DNA of 64,000 nt, from the NCBI RefSeq assembly GCF_004117075.1, contig NZ_CP026721.1, forward strand, positions 682,001-746,000, written 5' to 3'. The position numbers were made by a program, and so were the translations under genes. This DNA comes from Fervidobacterium changbaicum. Lineage in GTDB: Bacteria; Thermotogota; Thermotogae; Thermotogales; Fervidobacteriaceae. Numbering within the stretch: position 1 is the first letter of the stretch; each line of letters starts with the position of its first letter. Shown here in pieces: positions 57,232 to 64,000 of this stretch. Under the pieces are notes generated by a model that was not told where the DNA came from, searched no databases, and saw only the letters and a program-made list of their open reading frames with translations.

Positions 57232-59406
57232 ATGGCACAAAAAGTCAACATTGAAGAGCTTTTGAAATCGATGACACTAAAAGAAAAGATAGGGCAGCTA
57301 ACGCAGTTGGCACCGTTTTTCTTTAAAGACAGTGCAAAAGGAATAGTAACAGGTCCTATGGAAGCTTTGGGTATTAAGGATTCAGATATTTGGAACGCTG
57401 GCTCTGTCTTAGGAACGGCTGGTGCAGAAGAAACATTCGAGATACAGAAATTGTACTTGGAGAGGAATGAGAAGAAAATCCCTCTGATGTTCATGGCAGA
57501 TATAATTCACGGGTACAGAACGATTTTTCCAATTCCTCTTGCTTTGGGATGCACATGGGATGAGAATTTGGTTGAAAAGGTTGCAAGGGTGTCTGCAATT
57601 GAGGCCTCTGCTGGTGGTGTTCACGTTACTTTTTCCCCTATGGTCGACCTTGTCAGAGACCCAAGATGGGGACGAGTGATGGAATCGACGGGCGAAGATC
57701 CTTACTTGAATAGCGTCATGGCACGTGCTTTTGTAAGGGGTTACCAAGGCGGTGACATTTCAAAAGAGGGAAATATCGCATCGTGTGTAAAACATTTTGC
57801 TGCTTATGGTGCAGTAGAAGGTGGAAGGGAATACAATACTGTCGATGTCTCTGAAAGGATGCTCAGAGAATTCTATTTGCCATCGTATAAGGCGGCCATA
57901 GATGAAGGCTGTAAAATGGTTATGACTTCATTTAACATCGTCAACAGCATCCCTTCGTCCGGTAACAAGTGGCTCCTCAGAGGAATATTAAGAGGCGAGT
58001 GGGGATTCGATGGCGTAACTATATCCGACTGGGGTGCTATAAAGGAATTGATTCCCCATGGTGTTGCGGAAGATGAGAAAGAAGCTGCGAGGAAGGCTAT
58101 ACAAGCTGGTGTTGACATCGACATGATGTCTGGATGCTATGCCAAACACTTGGAGGAACTAGTAGAGGAAGGACAGGTTGACATTAAACTCATCGATGAG
58201 GCAGTTTACAGAGTGCTGAAGTTAAAAGAAGAGCTCGGCTTGTTTGAAAATCCATTCAAAGGTGTGGACAAGGAAAAAGAAAAGAGAGTTGTGTTGTGCG
58301 AAGAACATAGAAGGATAGCCCGTGAAGTTGCAGCAGCGTCTATTGTTTTGTTAAAAAACGAAAATGTATTGCCATTCAACAAAGACATAAAGAAATTGGC
58401 CATAATAGGTCCTTATGCCGATGAGCATGCGATACTCGGTCCTTGGTCTTGGCAAGGAAGATGGGAAGAAACAGTCTCTCTAAAAGAGGGAATAATCAAC
58501 AAGATAGGTGAAAGTAAAGTGTTAGTCGAAAAGGGTTGTGAGACAGAAGGAGAAAGCGATGCGCAATATAAAGAATCTCTTAAGAAAGCTTTAAAGGCAG
58601 CAAGTGAAGCAGACGCAGTGATATTAGCCCTTGGTGAGCACTACGATATGAGTGGAGAAGCAAGGAGCAGAGCGTTTATAACACTGCCGGGTAGACAAGA
58701 AGATTTGGCAAGGGAAATCATAAAGCTTGGAAAACCAACGGTTGTTATACTTTTCAATGGAAGACCTTTAGAAATCAGAGAATTATATAAAATTGCACCT
58801 GCAGTGCTTGAAGCATGGTTCCCCGGCACTGAGGGTGGTAACGCAATTGCCGATGTTCTTTTCGCTGATAAAATCCCTTCAGCAAAACTGACCATGAGCT
58901 TCCCCTATACGGTCGGTCAAATACCTGTGTACTACAATCACTTCAATACAGGTAGACCAAAACCGAGTGAAGATAGTAATGAAAGATTCTGTTCTCATTA
59001 CGTCGATATTCCAAACGCTCCTTTATTACCCTTCGGTTTTGGACTGAGTTATACGCAATTCGAATATTCCAAAATTGAATTAGATAAAAACATACTACAT
59101 GCAAATAATTCCATTAAGGCAGCAGTAAAAGTCAAGAATGTTGGAAAGTATCCTGGAGACGAAATTGTCCAATTATATATACGTGACTTAACTGCAAGTG
59201 TAGTTAGACCCGTTAAAGAACTGAAAGGGTTCAAGAAAATACATTTAGAGGTCGGAGAAGAAAAAGAAGTTGTTTTTGAAATAAACGAAAGTATGCTCAG
59301 ATTCTATAATGAAAACATGGAATACGTTTCGGAAAAAGGTAAATTCTTGCTCATGATAGGGTCAAATTCACGTGATTTGCAGACGGTAGAATTCGAGTAC
59401 AGATAA
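57232..59406 (+). CDS. bglX: Beta-glucosidase, GH3 family
   Basis: A 724-residue enzyme without signal peptide. The (beta/alpha)8 domain has LGCTWDENLVEKVA, FSPMVDLVRDPRWGR and GFDGVTISDWGA, where Asp is the nucleophile; a second alpha/beta domain follows (LALGEHYDMSGEARSR, PGRQEDLAREI) and then a C-terminal Fn3-like domain (FGLSYTQFEYS, VKNVGKYPGDEIVQLY). The enzyme releases glucose or xylose from beta-linked sugars in the cytoplasm. AGGAGGAG precedes the ATG. Confidence 0.92.
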   Translation: MAQKVNIEELLKSMTLKEKIGQLTQLAPFFFKDSAKGIVTGPMEALGIKDSDIWNAGSVLGTAGAEETFEIQKLYLERNEKKIPLMFMADIIHGYRTIFPIPLALGCTWDENLVEKVARVSAIEASAGGVHVTFSPMVDLVRDPRWGRVMESTGEDPYLNSVMARAFVRGYQGGDISKEGNIASCVKHFAAYGAVEGGREYNTVDVSERMLREFYLPSYKAAIDEGCKMVMTSFNIVNSIPSSGNKWLLRGILRGEWGFDGVTISDWGAIKELIPHGVAEDEKEAARKAIQAGVDIDMMSGCYAKHLEELVEEGQVDIKLIDEAVYRVLKLKEELGLFENPFKGVDKEKEKRVVLCEEHRRIAREVAAASIVLLKNENVLPFNKDIKKLAIIGPYADEHAILGPWSWQGRWEETVSLKEGIINKIGESKVLVEKGCETEGESDAQYKESLKKALKAASEADAVILALGEHYDMSGEARSRAFITLPGRQEDLAREIIKLGKPTVVILFNGRPLEIRELYKIAPAVLEAWFPGTEGGNAIADVLFADKIPSAKLTMSFPYTVGQIPVYYNHFNTGRPKPSEDSNERFCSHYVDIPNAPLLPFGFGLSYTQFEYSKIELDKNILHANNSIKAAVKVKNVGKYPGDEIVQLYIRDLTASVVRPVKELKGFKKIHLEVGEEKEVVFEINESMLRFYNENMEYVSEKGKFLLMIGSNSRDLQTVEFEYR

Positions 59407-59449
59407 CATCTTCTCGGTATCAAAATTAGGTCGTCTTGGAGGTGCCGAA

Positions 59450-60403
59450 ATGATGCATCGAACCAGACCTCGTCCAAAGAACATTGAATTTGAGATAACT
59501 ACTGCCTGTAACTACAGATGTCTGCACTGCTATTGTAACGCTGGAAGTAGGTCAAGGTACGAGTTATTAACAGAGCAGATAAAATCAGTCATAGACCAGC
59601 TTGTTGAAGCTGACGCTGAGCTGCTTGATATAGTCGGTGGTGAACCGCTTGTGCGCTCAGATATTTATGAAATACTCTCCTACGGTCACGAAAAGGGTCT
59701 GCAAATGATGATGAACACGAACGCATCTTTGGTAACGAAAGAAGTTGCGAAAAAACTCAAAAGCGTTTGCCCAGATTTATTAATTGGCGTTTCCGTTGAT
59801 GGCCCAACTCCAGATGTGCATGAAGCAGTGAGAGGCAAAGGAACGTTTGAAAAAACCATGAATGGCCTAAGAAACCTCCTTGATGAAGGTTTTGATGTTA
59901 CAATACTTTTCGTCGTAAACGCATTAAATTACAAATATATCGACGATATGTTAGAGCTGGCAGCATCTTTGGGCACGCACTTGTACGTTGATCGCTTTGT
60001 ACCAGTGGGGAGAGGATTGTTACACAAAGGCCTGCTTACGCCCACAAGTGAGCAGATAGAATCTGTTGCAAGGAAGCTTGAAGCTTACGAAGGACCAGTA
60101 ACATTATTCATTGAAGAGAATATTTCTGGCGGTGAGTGTACGGCTGGCAGGACCCACGCTTCTATACTGGTTGACGGAACGGTTGTCCCATGTGGGCACT
60201 TCAGGTACAATCCTGAATTCTACATGGGAAATGTGAATGAAAAACCATTTAAAGAAATTTGGTATAGCTATAATCCTGACGTTCTTGTTCCAGAAAAATG
60301 TACAATCTGTCCGCTATATAAAACAAGTTGTAATGCAGGTTGCCTTGCGTATTCTCATTTGATTTACAAAGACACCGATAAACTCGTTTGTAAAACGTAC
60401 TAG
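59450..60403 (+). CDS. Radical SAM protein with SPASM-like domain
   Basis: A 317-residue protein. The radical SAM cluster is CNYRCLHC (residues about 22-29), and GGEPL marks the SAM-binding loop. The C-terminal SPASM-type region has CTAGRTHASILVDGTVVPCGHF in parts and CTICPLYKTSCNAGC, enough cysteines for an auxiliary cluster. Such proteins modify peptides or haem-related molecules (PqqE/NirJ-like). GGAGGTGCCGAA precedes the ATG, 43 bases after bglX. No precursor peptide gene is seen beside it. Confidence 0.85.
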   Translation: MMHRTRPRPKNIEFEITTACNYRCLHCYCNAGSRSRYELLTEQIKSVIDQLVEADAELLDIVGGEPLVRSDIYEILSYGHEKGLQMMMNTNASLVTKEVAKKLKSVCPDLLIGVSVDGPTPDVHEAVRGKGTFEKTMNGLRNLLDEGFDVTILFVVNALNYKYIDDMLELAASLGTHLYVDRFVPVGRGLLHKGLLTPTSEQIESVARKLEAYEGPVTLFIEENISGGECTAGRTHASILVDGTVVPCGHFRYNPEFYMGNVNEKPFKEIWYSYNPDVLVPEKCTICPLYKTSCNAGCLAYSHLIYKDTDKLVCKTY

Positions 60404-60440
60404 AGTTATTGAAAAATTTGGCTAAAAGGTCAAAAATGAA

Positions 60441-60466
60441 GGCTCCGGCAACAACCGGAGCCTTTT
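60441..60466. terminator. Terminator between radical SAM gene and porB
   Basis: Stem GGCTCCGG / CCGGAGCC with CAACAA loop and TTTT; serves the plus gene and perhaps the por operon. Confidence 0.88.
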
Positions 60467-60488
60467 GTATAAGCTTCTCAATTTCCAA

Positions 60489-61463
60489 CTATCTGACTGG
60501 TTTATCTTTAGTCACTTCTTCAAGTGCAAGTAGCCTTTCGTACCTTGTATTAACGTATTCTTGGAGTTCGTCGATGATTTCTTGAGCATCTGGCCTGGAA
60601 AGTAATGGTTTGAATCTGCCTTGCGATTTGATGTATTCGGCCACTGGTTTTGGATTCGTTACCTTCTTTGTTACACGGTAGACTCCTCTTTCTACTTCGT
60701 AAAGTGGCCAGTAAAGTGTTTCGATTGCGAGTTTACTTACTTCGACTGACTTGTCGTCAGCAACGCGCCAGAACCTTACACATGGTGAGTAGGCAGCAAT
60801 GAACGATGGTCCGTCGAATTCAAGTGCTTTTTCTATTTTCTTCATGAAATCCATGGGCTCTGCAATAGATACCGTCGCAACGTACACGTTTTCGTGAGCT
60901 GCCATTATTTCAACGATGTTCTTTTTAAGTTGTAGCTTTCCAGGGAGCTTCTTCCCAACGGGAGCCGTTGTTGTATCAGAACCCGGAGGTGTTGCACCAG
61001 ACCTTTGGTTACCGGTGTTCATGTATCCCTCGTTGTCGTAAACAATGTATATGAACTTGTGGCCTCTTTCAACAGCACCGGAGAGTGACTGCAATCCGAT
61101 ATCGTACGTTCCGCCGTCACCACCAAAGGCGAAGAATGCATATTTCTTATCCTTGTCGAGTTCTCCTTTTTTTAGCAAAGCCCTGTACGCGGTCTCAACA
61201 CCGCTTATCGTAGCAGCAACGTTTTCAAATGCGTTGTGAATGTAAGGAATGTTCCAAGATGTGTAAGGATAAATTGTCGTTGAGACTTCCAAACAACCGG
61301 TTGCAAGACCAATAACGGGTTCATAACCTTTTGCGATTGCTGTCATGAGTGCGAATCTGACTACGTTTGGTGCAGCACAACCCGGACACATTCTGTGTCC
61401 CTGAGTCATTCCAGGGTTCTTGTCGTGGAACAACTTCGCAAGTTCTATAGCATTTAGTGGCAT
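60489..61463 (-). CDS. porB: Pyruvate:ferredoxin oxidoreductase, beta subunit
   Basis: A 324-residue subunit. HRMCPGCAAPNVV starts the cluster-binding set with further Cys downstream (LATGCLEVS, YSPCVRFW). GGDGGTYDIGLQSLSGA and VYDNEGYMNTGNQRSGATPPG are the thiamine diphosphate site. It catalyses the oxidative decarboxylation of pyruvate to acetyl-CoA with ferredoxin, as part of PorABCD. Last gene of the operon. Confidence 0.95.
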   Translation of the reverse strand: MPLNAIELAKLFHDKNPGMTQGHRMCPGCAAPNVVRFALMTAIAKGYEPVIGLATGCLEVSTTIYPYTSWNIPYIHNAFENVAATISGVETAYRALLKKGELDKDKKYAFFAFGGDGGTYDIGLQSLSGAVERGHKFIYIVYDNEGYMNTGNQRSGATPPGSDTTTAPVGKKLPGKLQLKKNIVEIMAAHENVYVATVSIAEPMDFMKKIEKALEFDGPSFIAAYSPCVRFWRVADDKSVEVSKLAIETLYWPLYEVERGVYRVTKKVTNPKPVAEYIKSQGRFKPLLSRPDAQEIIDELQEYVNTRYERLLALEEVTKDKPVR

Positions 61464-61476
61464 CTATTACACCTCC

Positions 61477-62646
61477 TTATTCTCTCAATCCAAGGTATCT
61501 TTCTTCATCGGCGATAAGATTGCCTTTGAAGGCATCTTCGAATGCTTGTCTAATGTGTTCTGGTGTTATATCCCTACCACCGAGACCATAGACATAACTA
61601 CCCATTTGAGGTCTTAGTGCTACCTCATAGAGTGCAGATTTGACTGCCTCATAAAGTGGAGCTTCCGCACCGAATGATGCTGCCCTATCAAGTACGATAA
61701 CACCTTTTCTTGCGTTAAGTATTCTCTGTAGCTCGGCTTTAACAAACGGTCTGAATACCCAGGGTTTGACCAAGCCAACCTTCTTACCTTCGGCTCTGAG
61801 TTCGTTGATCGTATGTTTAATCGTTCCAGCCGTAGAGCCAAGTGCAACCATTATGTATTCTGCATCGTCAACCATGTATTCATCGAACAAGTCGTACTTT
61901 CTCCCTGAAATCTTCGCAAACTCTTCTGCTACTTCTTTGAATACCTTCGGAACATGCTTCATCGCTTCGATTTGCTGTCTTTTGTGTTCAAAGTAGTAAT
62001 CGTAAAGGTCAAGGGGACCGTAAGTTACGGGTTTAGATGTATCGAGTAATGGGTACATCTTTATTGGCTTTCCGACAAAGTTCTTTACAACTTCATCATC
62101 GAGTGTTTCAACTACTTCAACACCATGTGAGATAATGAATCCGTCGAAATTGACCATTACCGGCAGCCTTACATCTGGATGCTCCGCAATTCTGTATGCC
62201 ATAACGGTAAAGTCGTAGGCTTCCTGAGCGTTCTCCGCCCACAGTTGAATCCAACCGCTATCTCTTTCAGCCATTGCATCGCTGTGGTCACAGTGGATGT
62301 TGATAGGACCTGAGAGTGCCCTGTTGGCAACTGCCATTACTATCGGCAGCCTCAAGGATGCTGCGATAAAGACCACTTCGTGCATAAGCGCAAGACCAAC
62401 GGAAGCGGTTGCTGTAAACGCTCTTGCACCTGCAGCAGCTGCACCAACAACAGCACTCATTGCAGAGTGTTCGCTTTCAACAGGAATCATTTCCGTATCG
62501 ACAACACCATCGGCTACGTATTTTGCAAAATATTCAACAACAGGTGTTTGCGGTGTGATCGGATATGCCGCAACGACATCTGGATTTATCTGTTTCATCG
62601 CGTAAGCTATCGCTTCCGCACCCGTAATTGCTTGTTTTAAAGGCAT
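61477..62646 (-). CDS. porA: Pyruvate:ferredoxin oxidoreductase, alpha subunit
   Basis: A 389-residue subunit: GAEAIAYAMKQINPDVVAAYPITPQTPVVEYFAKYV in parts (pyrimidine-site domain), ESEHSAMSAVVGAAAAGARAFTATASVG, and VLDRAASFGAEAPLYEAV. AGGAGGTG precedes the ATG. Together with PorB it forms the catalytic core. Confidence 0.95.
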   Translation of the reverse strand: MPLKQAITGAEAIAYAMKQINPDVVAAYPITPQTPVVEYFAKYVADGVVDTEMIPVESEHSAMSAVVGAAAAGARAFTATASVGLALMHEVVFIAASLRLPIVMAVANRALSGPINIHCDHSDAMAERDSGWIQLWAENAQEAYDFTVMAYRIAEHPDVRLPVMVNFDGFIISHGVEVVETLDDEVVKNFVGKPIKMYPLLDTSKPVTYGPLDLYDYYFEHKRQQIEAMKHVPKVFKEVAEEFAKISGRKYDLFDEYMVDDAEYIMVALGSTAGTIKHTINELRAEGKKVGLVKPWVFRPFVKAELQRILNARKGVIVLDRAASFGAEAPLYEAVKSALYEVALRPQMGSYVYGLGGRDITPEHIRQAFEDAFKGNLIADEERYLGLRE

Positions 62647-62658
62647 TTTCGCACCTCC

Positions 62659-63009
62659 TTACTCTTCCGCAAAGTCTGTTTCTGGCTTCATTACTATAGC
62701 TCTCTTGTCTTCTGGAGCTGGCTGTTTCGTTTTCGGATCTATGCTCTTTGGACAGACATTTGCACAAAGGCCGCAACCTTTACAGTAGTAGTAGTTGTAA
62801 CCTCTCATCTTCGGTTTCCCGTCAACAATCTCAACAACTATTGCTTGATCTGGACAATACAACCAGCACTGCATACAGTGTATACAGTTTTCTGCTTGAT
62901 AAACAGGTCTCATTACCCTCCATGTCCCTGTTTTGTAGGCTTTCGCGTTTCCTGGTTCAACTATCAAACCACCGATTGGTATTTCCTTCCATCCTTTGAG
63001 TTCAGGCAC
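62659..63009 (-). CDS. porD: Pyruvate:ferredoxin oxidoreductase, delta subunit (ferredoxin-like)
   Basis: A 116-residue subunit with two 4Fe-4S motifs, CIHCMQCWLYCP and CKGCGLCANVCP, which carry electrons from the core to external ferredoxin. It overlaps porC by eight bases. Confidence 0.95.
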   Translation of the reverse strand: MPELKGWKEIPIGGLIVEPGNAKAYKTGTWRVMRPVYQAENCIHCMQCWLYCPDQAIVVEIVDGKPKMRGYNYYYCKGCGLCANVCPKSIDPKTKQPAPEDKRAIVMKPETDFAEE

Positions 63010-63577
63010 TGCAGGTCACCTCCTCGTATCCTCTGTGAAGCGCCCTTATGTTCTTATTGACAACTTCTTCACCGAACTTTTTAAGGAACATGTCCCTAAT
63101 CTTGTCCTCTACGTATTTGAGATCTATGACACCCGTTACTCTTGCAATAGCGCCAAGCATGACAGTGTTTGGTGTTCCTCTGCCGAGTTCTTCAAGAGCG
63201 ATATCTGTCGCTTTAACGACGCAGATCTTACCTTGGAATCCCGTTTTTGCTCTCACCCACTCCGTACTTCTTACAGTGTTAACGATAAGTATCGTTTCAG
63301 GGGTTGTCCCTGCCAATATATCAGGATTGCCCAAAAGTGTGTCATCGATAACAACAACAAGGTGAGGTTTCTCAACGGAGGAGTGAAGTAGAATAGGTTC
63401 GTCAGAGATTCTGTTGAAAGCTTTCATAGGAGCTCCTGTTCGTTCCGCACCGTATTCAGGAAATGCCTGTACATATTTTCCCATGTCAAGTGCGGCTTCT
63501 GCAAGCATCTGCGATGCACTTTTTGCACCTTGACCAGCTCGTCCATGCCATCTGATTTCAAATATCTTTGCTGGCAC
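63002..63577 (-). CDS. porC: Pyruvate:ferredoxin oxidoreductase, gamma subunit
   Basis: A 191-residue subunit: EIRWHGRAGQGAKSASQMLAEAAL in parts, AFPEYGAERTGAPMKAFNRIS and GAIARVTGVI are typical of the gamma domain. It is the first gene of porCDAB, the main acetyl-CoA-forming enzyme of these fermenters. AAAGGAGGTAAAG precedes the ATG. Confidence 0.95.
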   Translation of the reverse strand: MPAKIFEIRWHGRAGQGAKSASQMLAEAALDMGKYVQAFPEYGAERTGAPMKAFNRISDEPILLHSSVEKPHLVVVIDDTLLGNPDILAGTTPETILIVNTVRSTEWVRAKTGFQGKICVVKATDIALEELGRGTPNTVMLGAIARVTGVIDLKYVEDKIRDMFLKKFGEEVVNKNIRALHRGYEEVTCSA

Positions 63578-63668
63578 GTTCTTTACCTCCTTTCGAATTT
63601 AAGGGTTTAGGAACTGCAAACTTGCTAAAATATTCACATTTCAAAATTAAAGCTTTTCCAACACATAA

Positions 63669-63695
63669 CCCCCGAGACGTTCAACATCTCGGGGG
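63669..63695 (-). terminator. Hairpin, probable terminator of the GH57 gene
   Basis: Stem CCCCCGAGA / TCTCGGGGG with a nine-base loop, 29 bases after the stop on the minus strand. The T run after it is weak. Confidence 0.6.
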
Positions 63696-63723
63696 AGTCA
63701 TTTACAACCAGAAGGCTCTTGAG

Positions 63724-64000
63724 TTATATCTTTAAATACATTTTGTAATCCGCATCGGGGAATATATCATCAACGTACTCGAGCCTCTGTAACTCCCCGA
63801 TATCTATATTACCACTTTTTAGCATATCGTACAAGTTTAAGAATCGTTTAATATGCGTTTTGGTTCTGTTAACTGCGTATTCCACACTTGTTCCGGTTGT
63901 CATTATAAATGCCCAGTCACTTGATTGGGCAAGCAACAACTCCCTTACCATCTGGTTCAAAACGCGAATTTTCAACGGATCTGTTTCATTTGCATGCTCT
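63724..64000 (-). CDS. GH57 family alpha-glucan branching enzyme-like protein (partial, C-terminus only)
   Basis: The frame is open from base 64000 to the stop at 63724; the start lies outside the window. The visible 91 residues contain VLNQMVRELLLAQSSDWAFIMTTGTSVEYA (in parts) and HIKRFLNLYDML, the conserved C-terminal end of GH57 proteins of the AmyC/DUF1957 class. These have alpha-1,4-glucan branching activity. Domain assignment is by this motif alone. Confidence 0.8.
   Translation of the reverse strand, partial: EHANETDPLKIRVLNQMVRELLLAQSSDWAFIMTTGTSVEYAVNRTKTHIKRFLNLYDMLKSGNIDIGELQRLEYVDDIFPDADYKMYLKI

Noticed and set aside
59406-59450. RiPP precursor before the radical SAM/SPASM gene
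   Set aside because: Only 43 bases separate bglX and this gene, and no small frame with a ribosome site exists there or downstream.

Overview
The window comes from a thermophilic anaerobe of the order Thermotogales, most likely Fervidobacterium or a close relative. The visible support is a 355-residue NusG with the internal insertion seen in Thermotoga, a porCDAB pyruvate:ferredoxin oxidoreductase, a protein disulfide oxidoreductase (PDO) with its own thioredoxin reductase, a tRNA-Thr/Tyr - rpmG - tRNA-Trp - secE-nusG-rplK-rplA block, a GH57 enzyme of the AmyC branching-enzyme type and a fervidolysin-like subtilase. The genus is an inference; no 16S rRNA gene is present.

Layout. 1-6 kb: start of an NhaC antiporter, a ferritin-like protein, a CapA-like protein, tRNA-Asn, an FmdB zinc ribbon, two near-identical cold-shock genes and a membrane-anchored GH-like protein. 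6-14 kb: rqcP, a GAF-GGDEF diguanylate cyclase, an ABC exporter, a radical SAM protein, then fliR, flhB and an unknown gene. 14-18 kb (minus): YhhN protein, a 5'-nucleotidase with LysM, and an S41-like protein that looks catalytically dead. 18.5-26 kb: acd-etfB-etfA, an MFS exporter, an FGGY kinase and a secreted subtilase. 26.4-34.6 kb: an eight-gene lipid or isoprenoid tailoring operon (GT2, PlsY-like, TPR, ICMT-like, Rieske oxygenase, SnoaL, SDR, CrtI-like), split by a recent insertion sequence with an 8-bp target duplication. 34.6-41 kb: a Clp-fold protease, a large zinc metallopeptidase and a GntR-controlled ABC system. 41-44.3 kb: translation/transcription block. 44.8-50.5 kb: PQQ-propeller lipoprotein and a thiol-redox cluster (OsmC, CcdA, thioredoxin-like, glutaredoxin, TrxB, PDO). 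50.6-55.8 kb: esterase and a Zur-ZnuACB zinc-uptake operon interrupted by an IS110-family element. 56-57 kb: four tRNAs and tmRNA. 57-64 kb: GH3 beta-glucosidase, a radical SAM/SPASM protein, porCDAB and the end of a GH57 gene.

Three things deserve most attention. First, the IS110-family element carries, upstream of its transposase, two stem-loops with internal loops. Short segments of these match the element's right end and its insertion site in the way expected for a bridge RNA, and this fixes likely element boundaries. Second, the operon at 26.4-34.6 kb contains a Rieske oxygenase with intact cluster and iron ligands, although the lineage is anaerobic, beside CrtQ-like, PlsY-like and CrtI-like proteins; no characterised pathway known to me has this set. 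Third, both insertion sequences sit inside operons at informative places: one exactly in a stop codon that it rebuilds, the other in an SD-like sequence between zur and znuA.

Promoters here are often close to consensus (TTGACA-16/17-TATAAT), and terminators are clear GC hairpins with T runs. All assignments were made by reading the sequence, without database searches.
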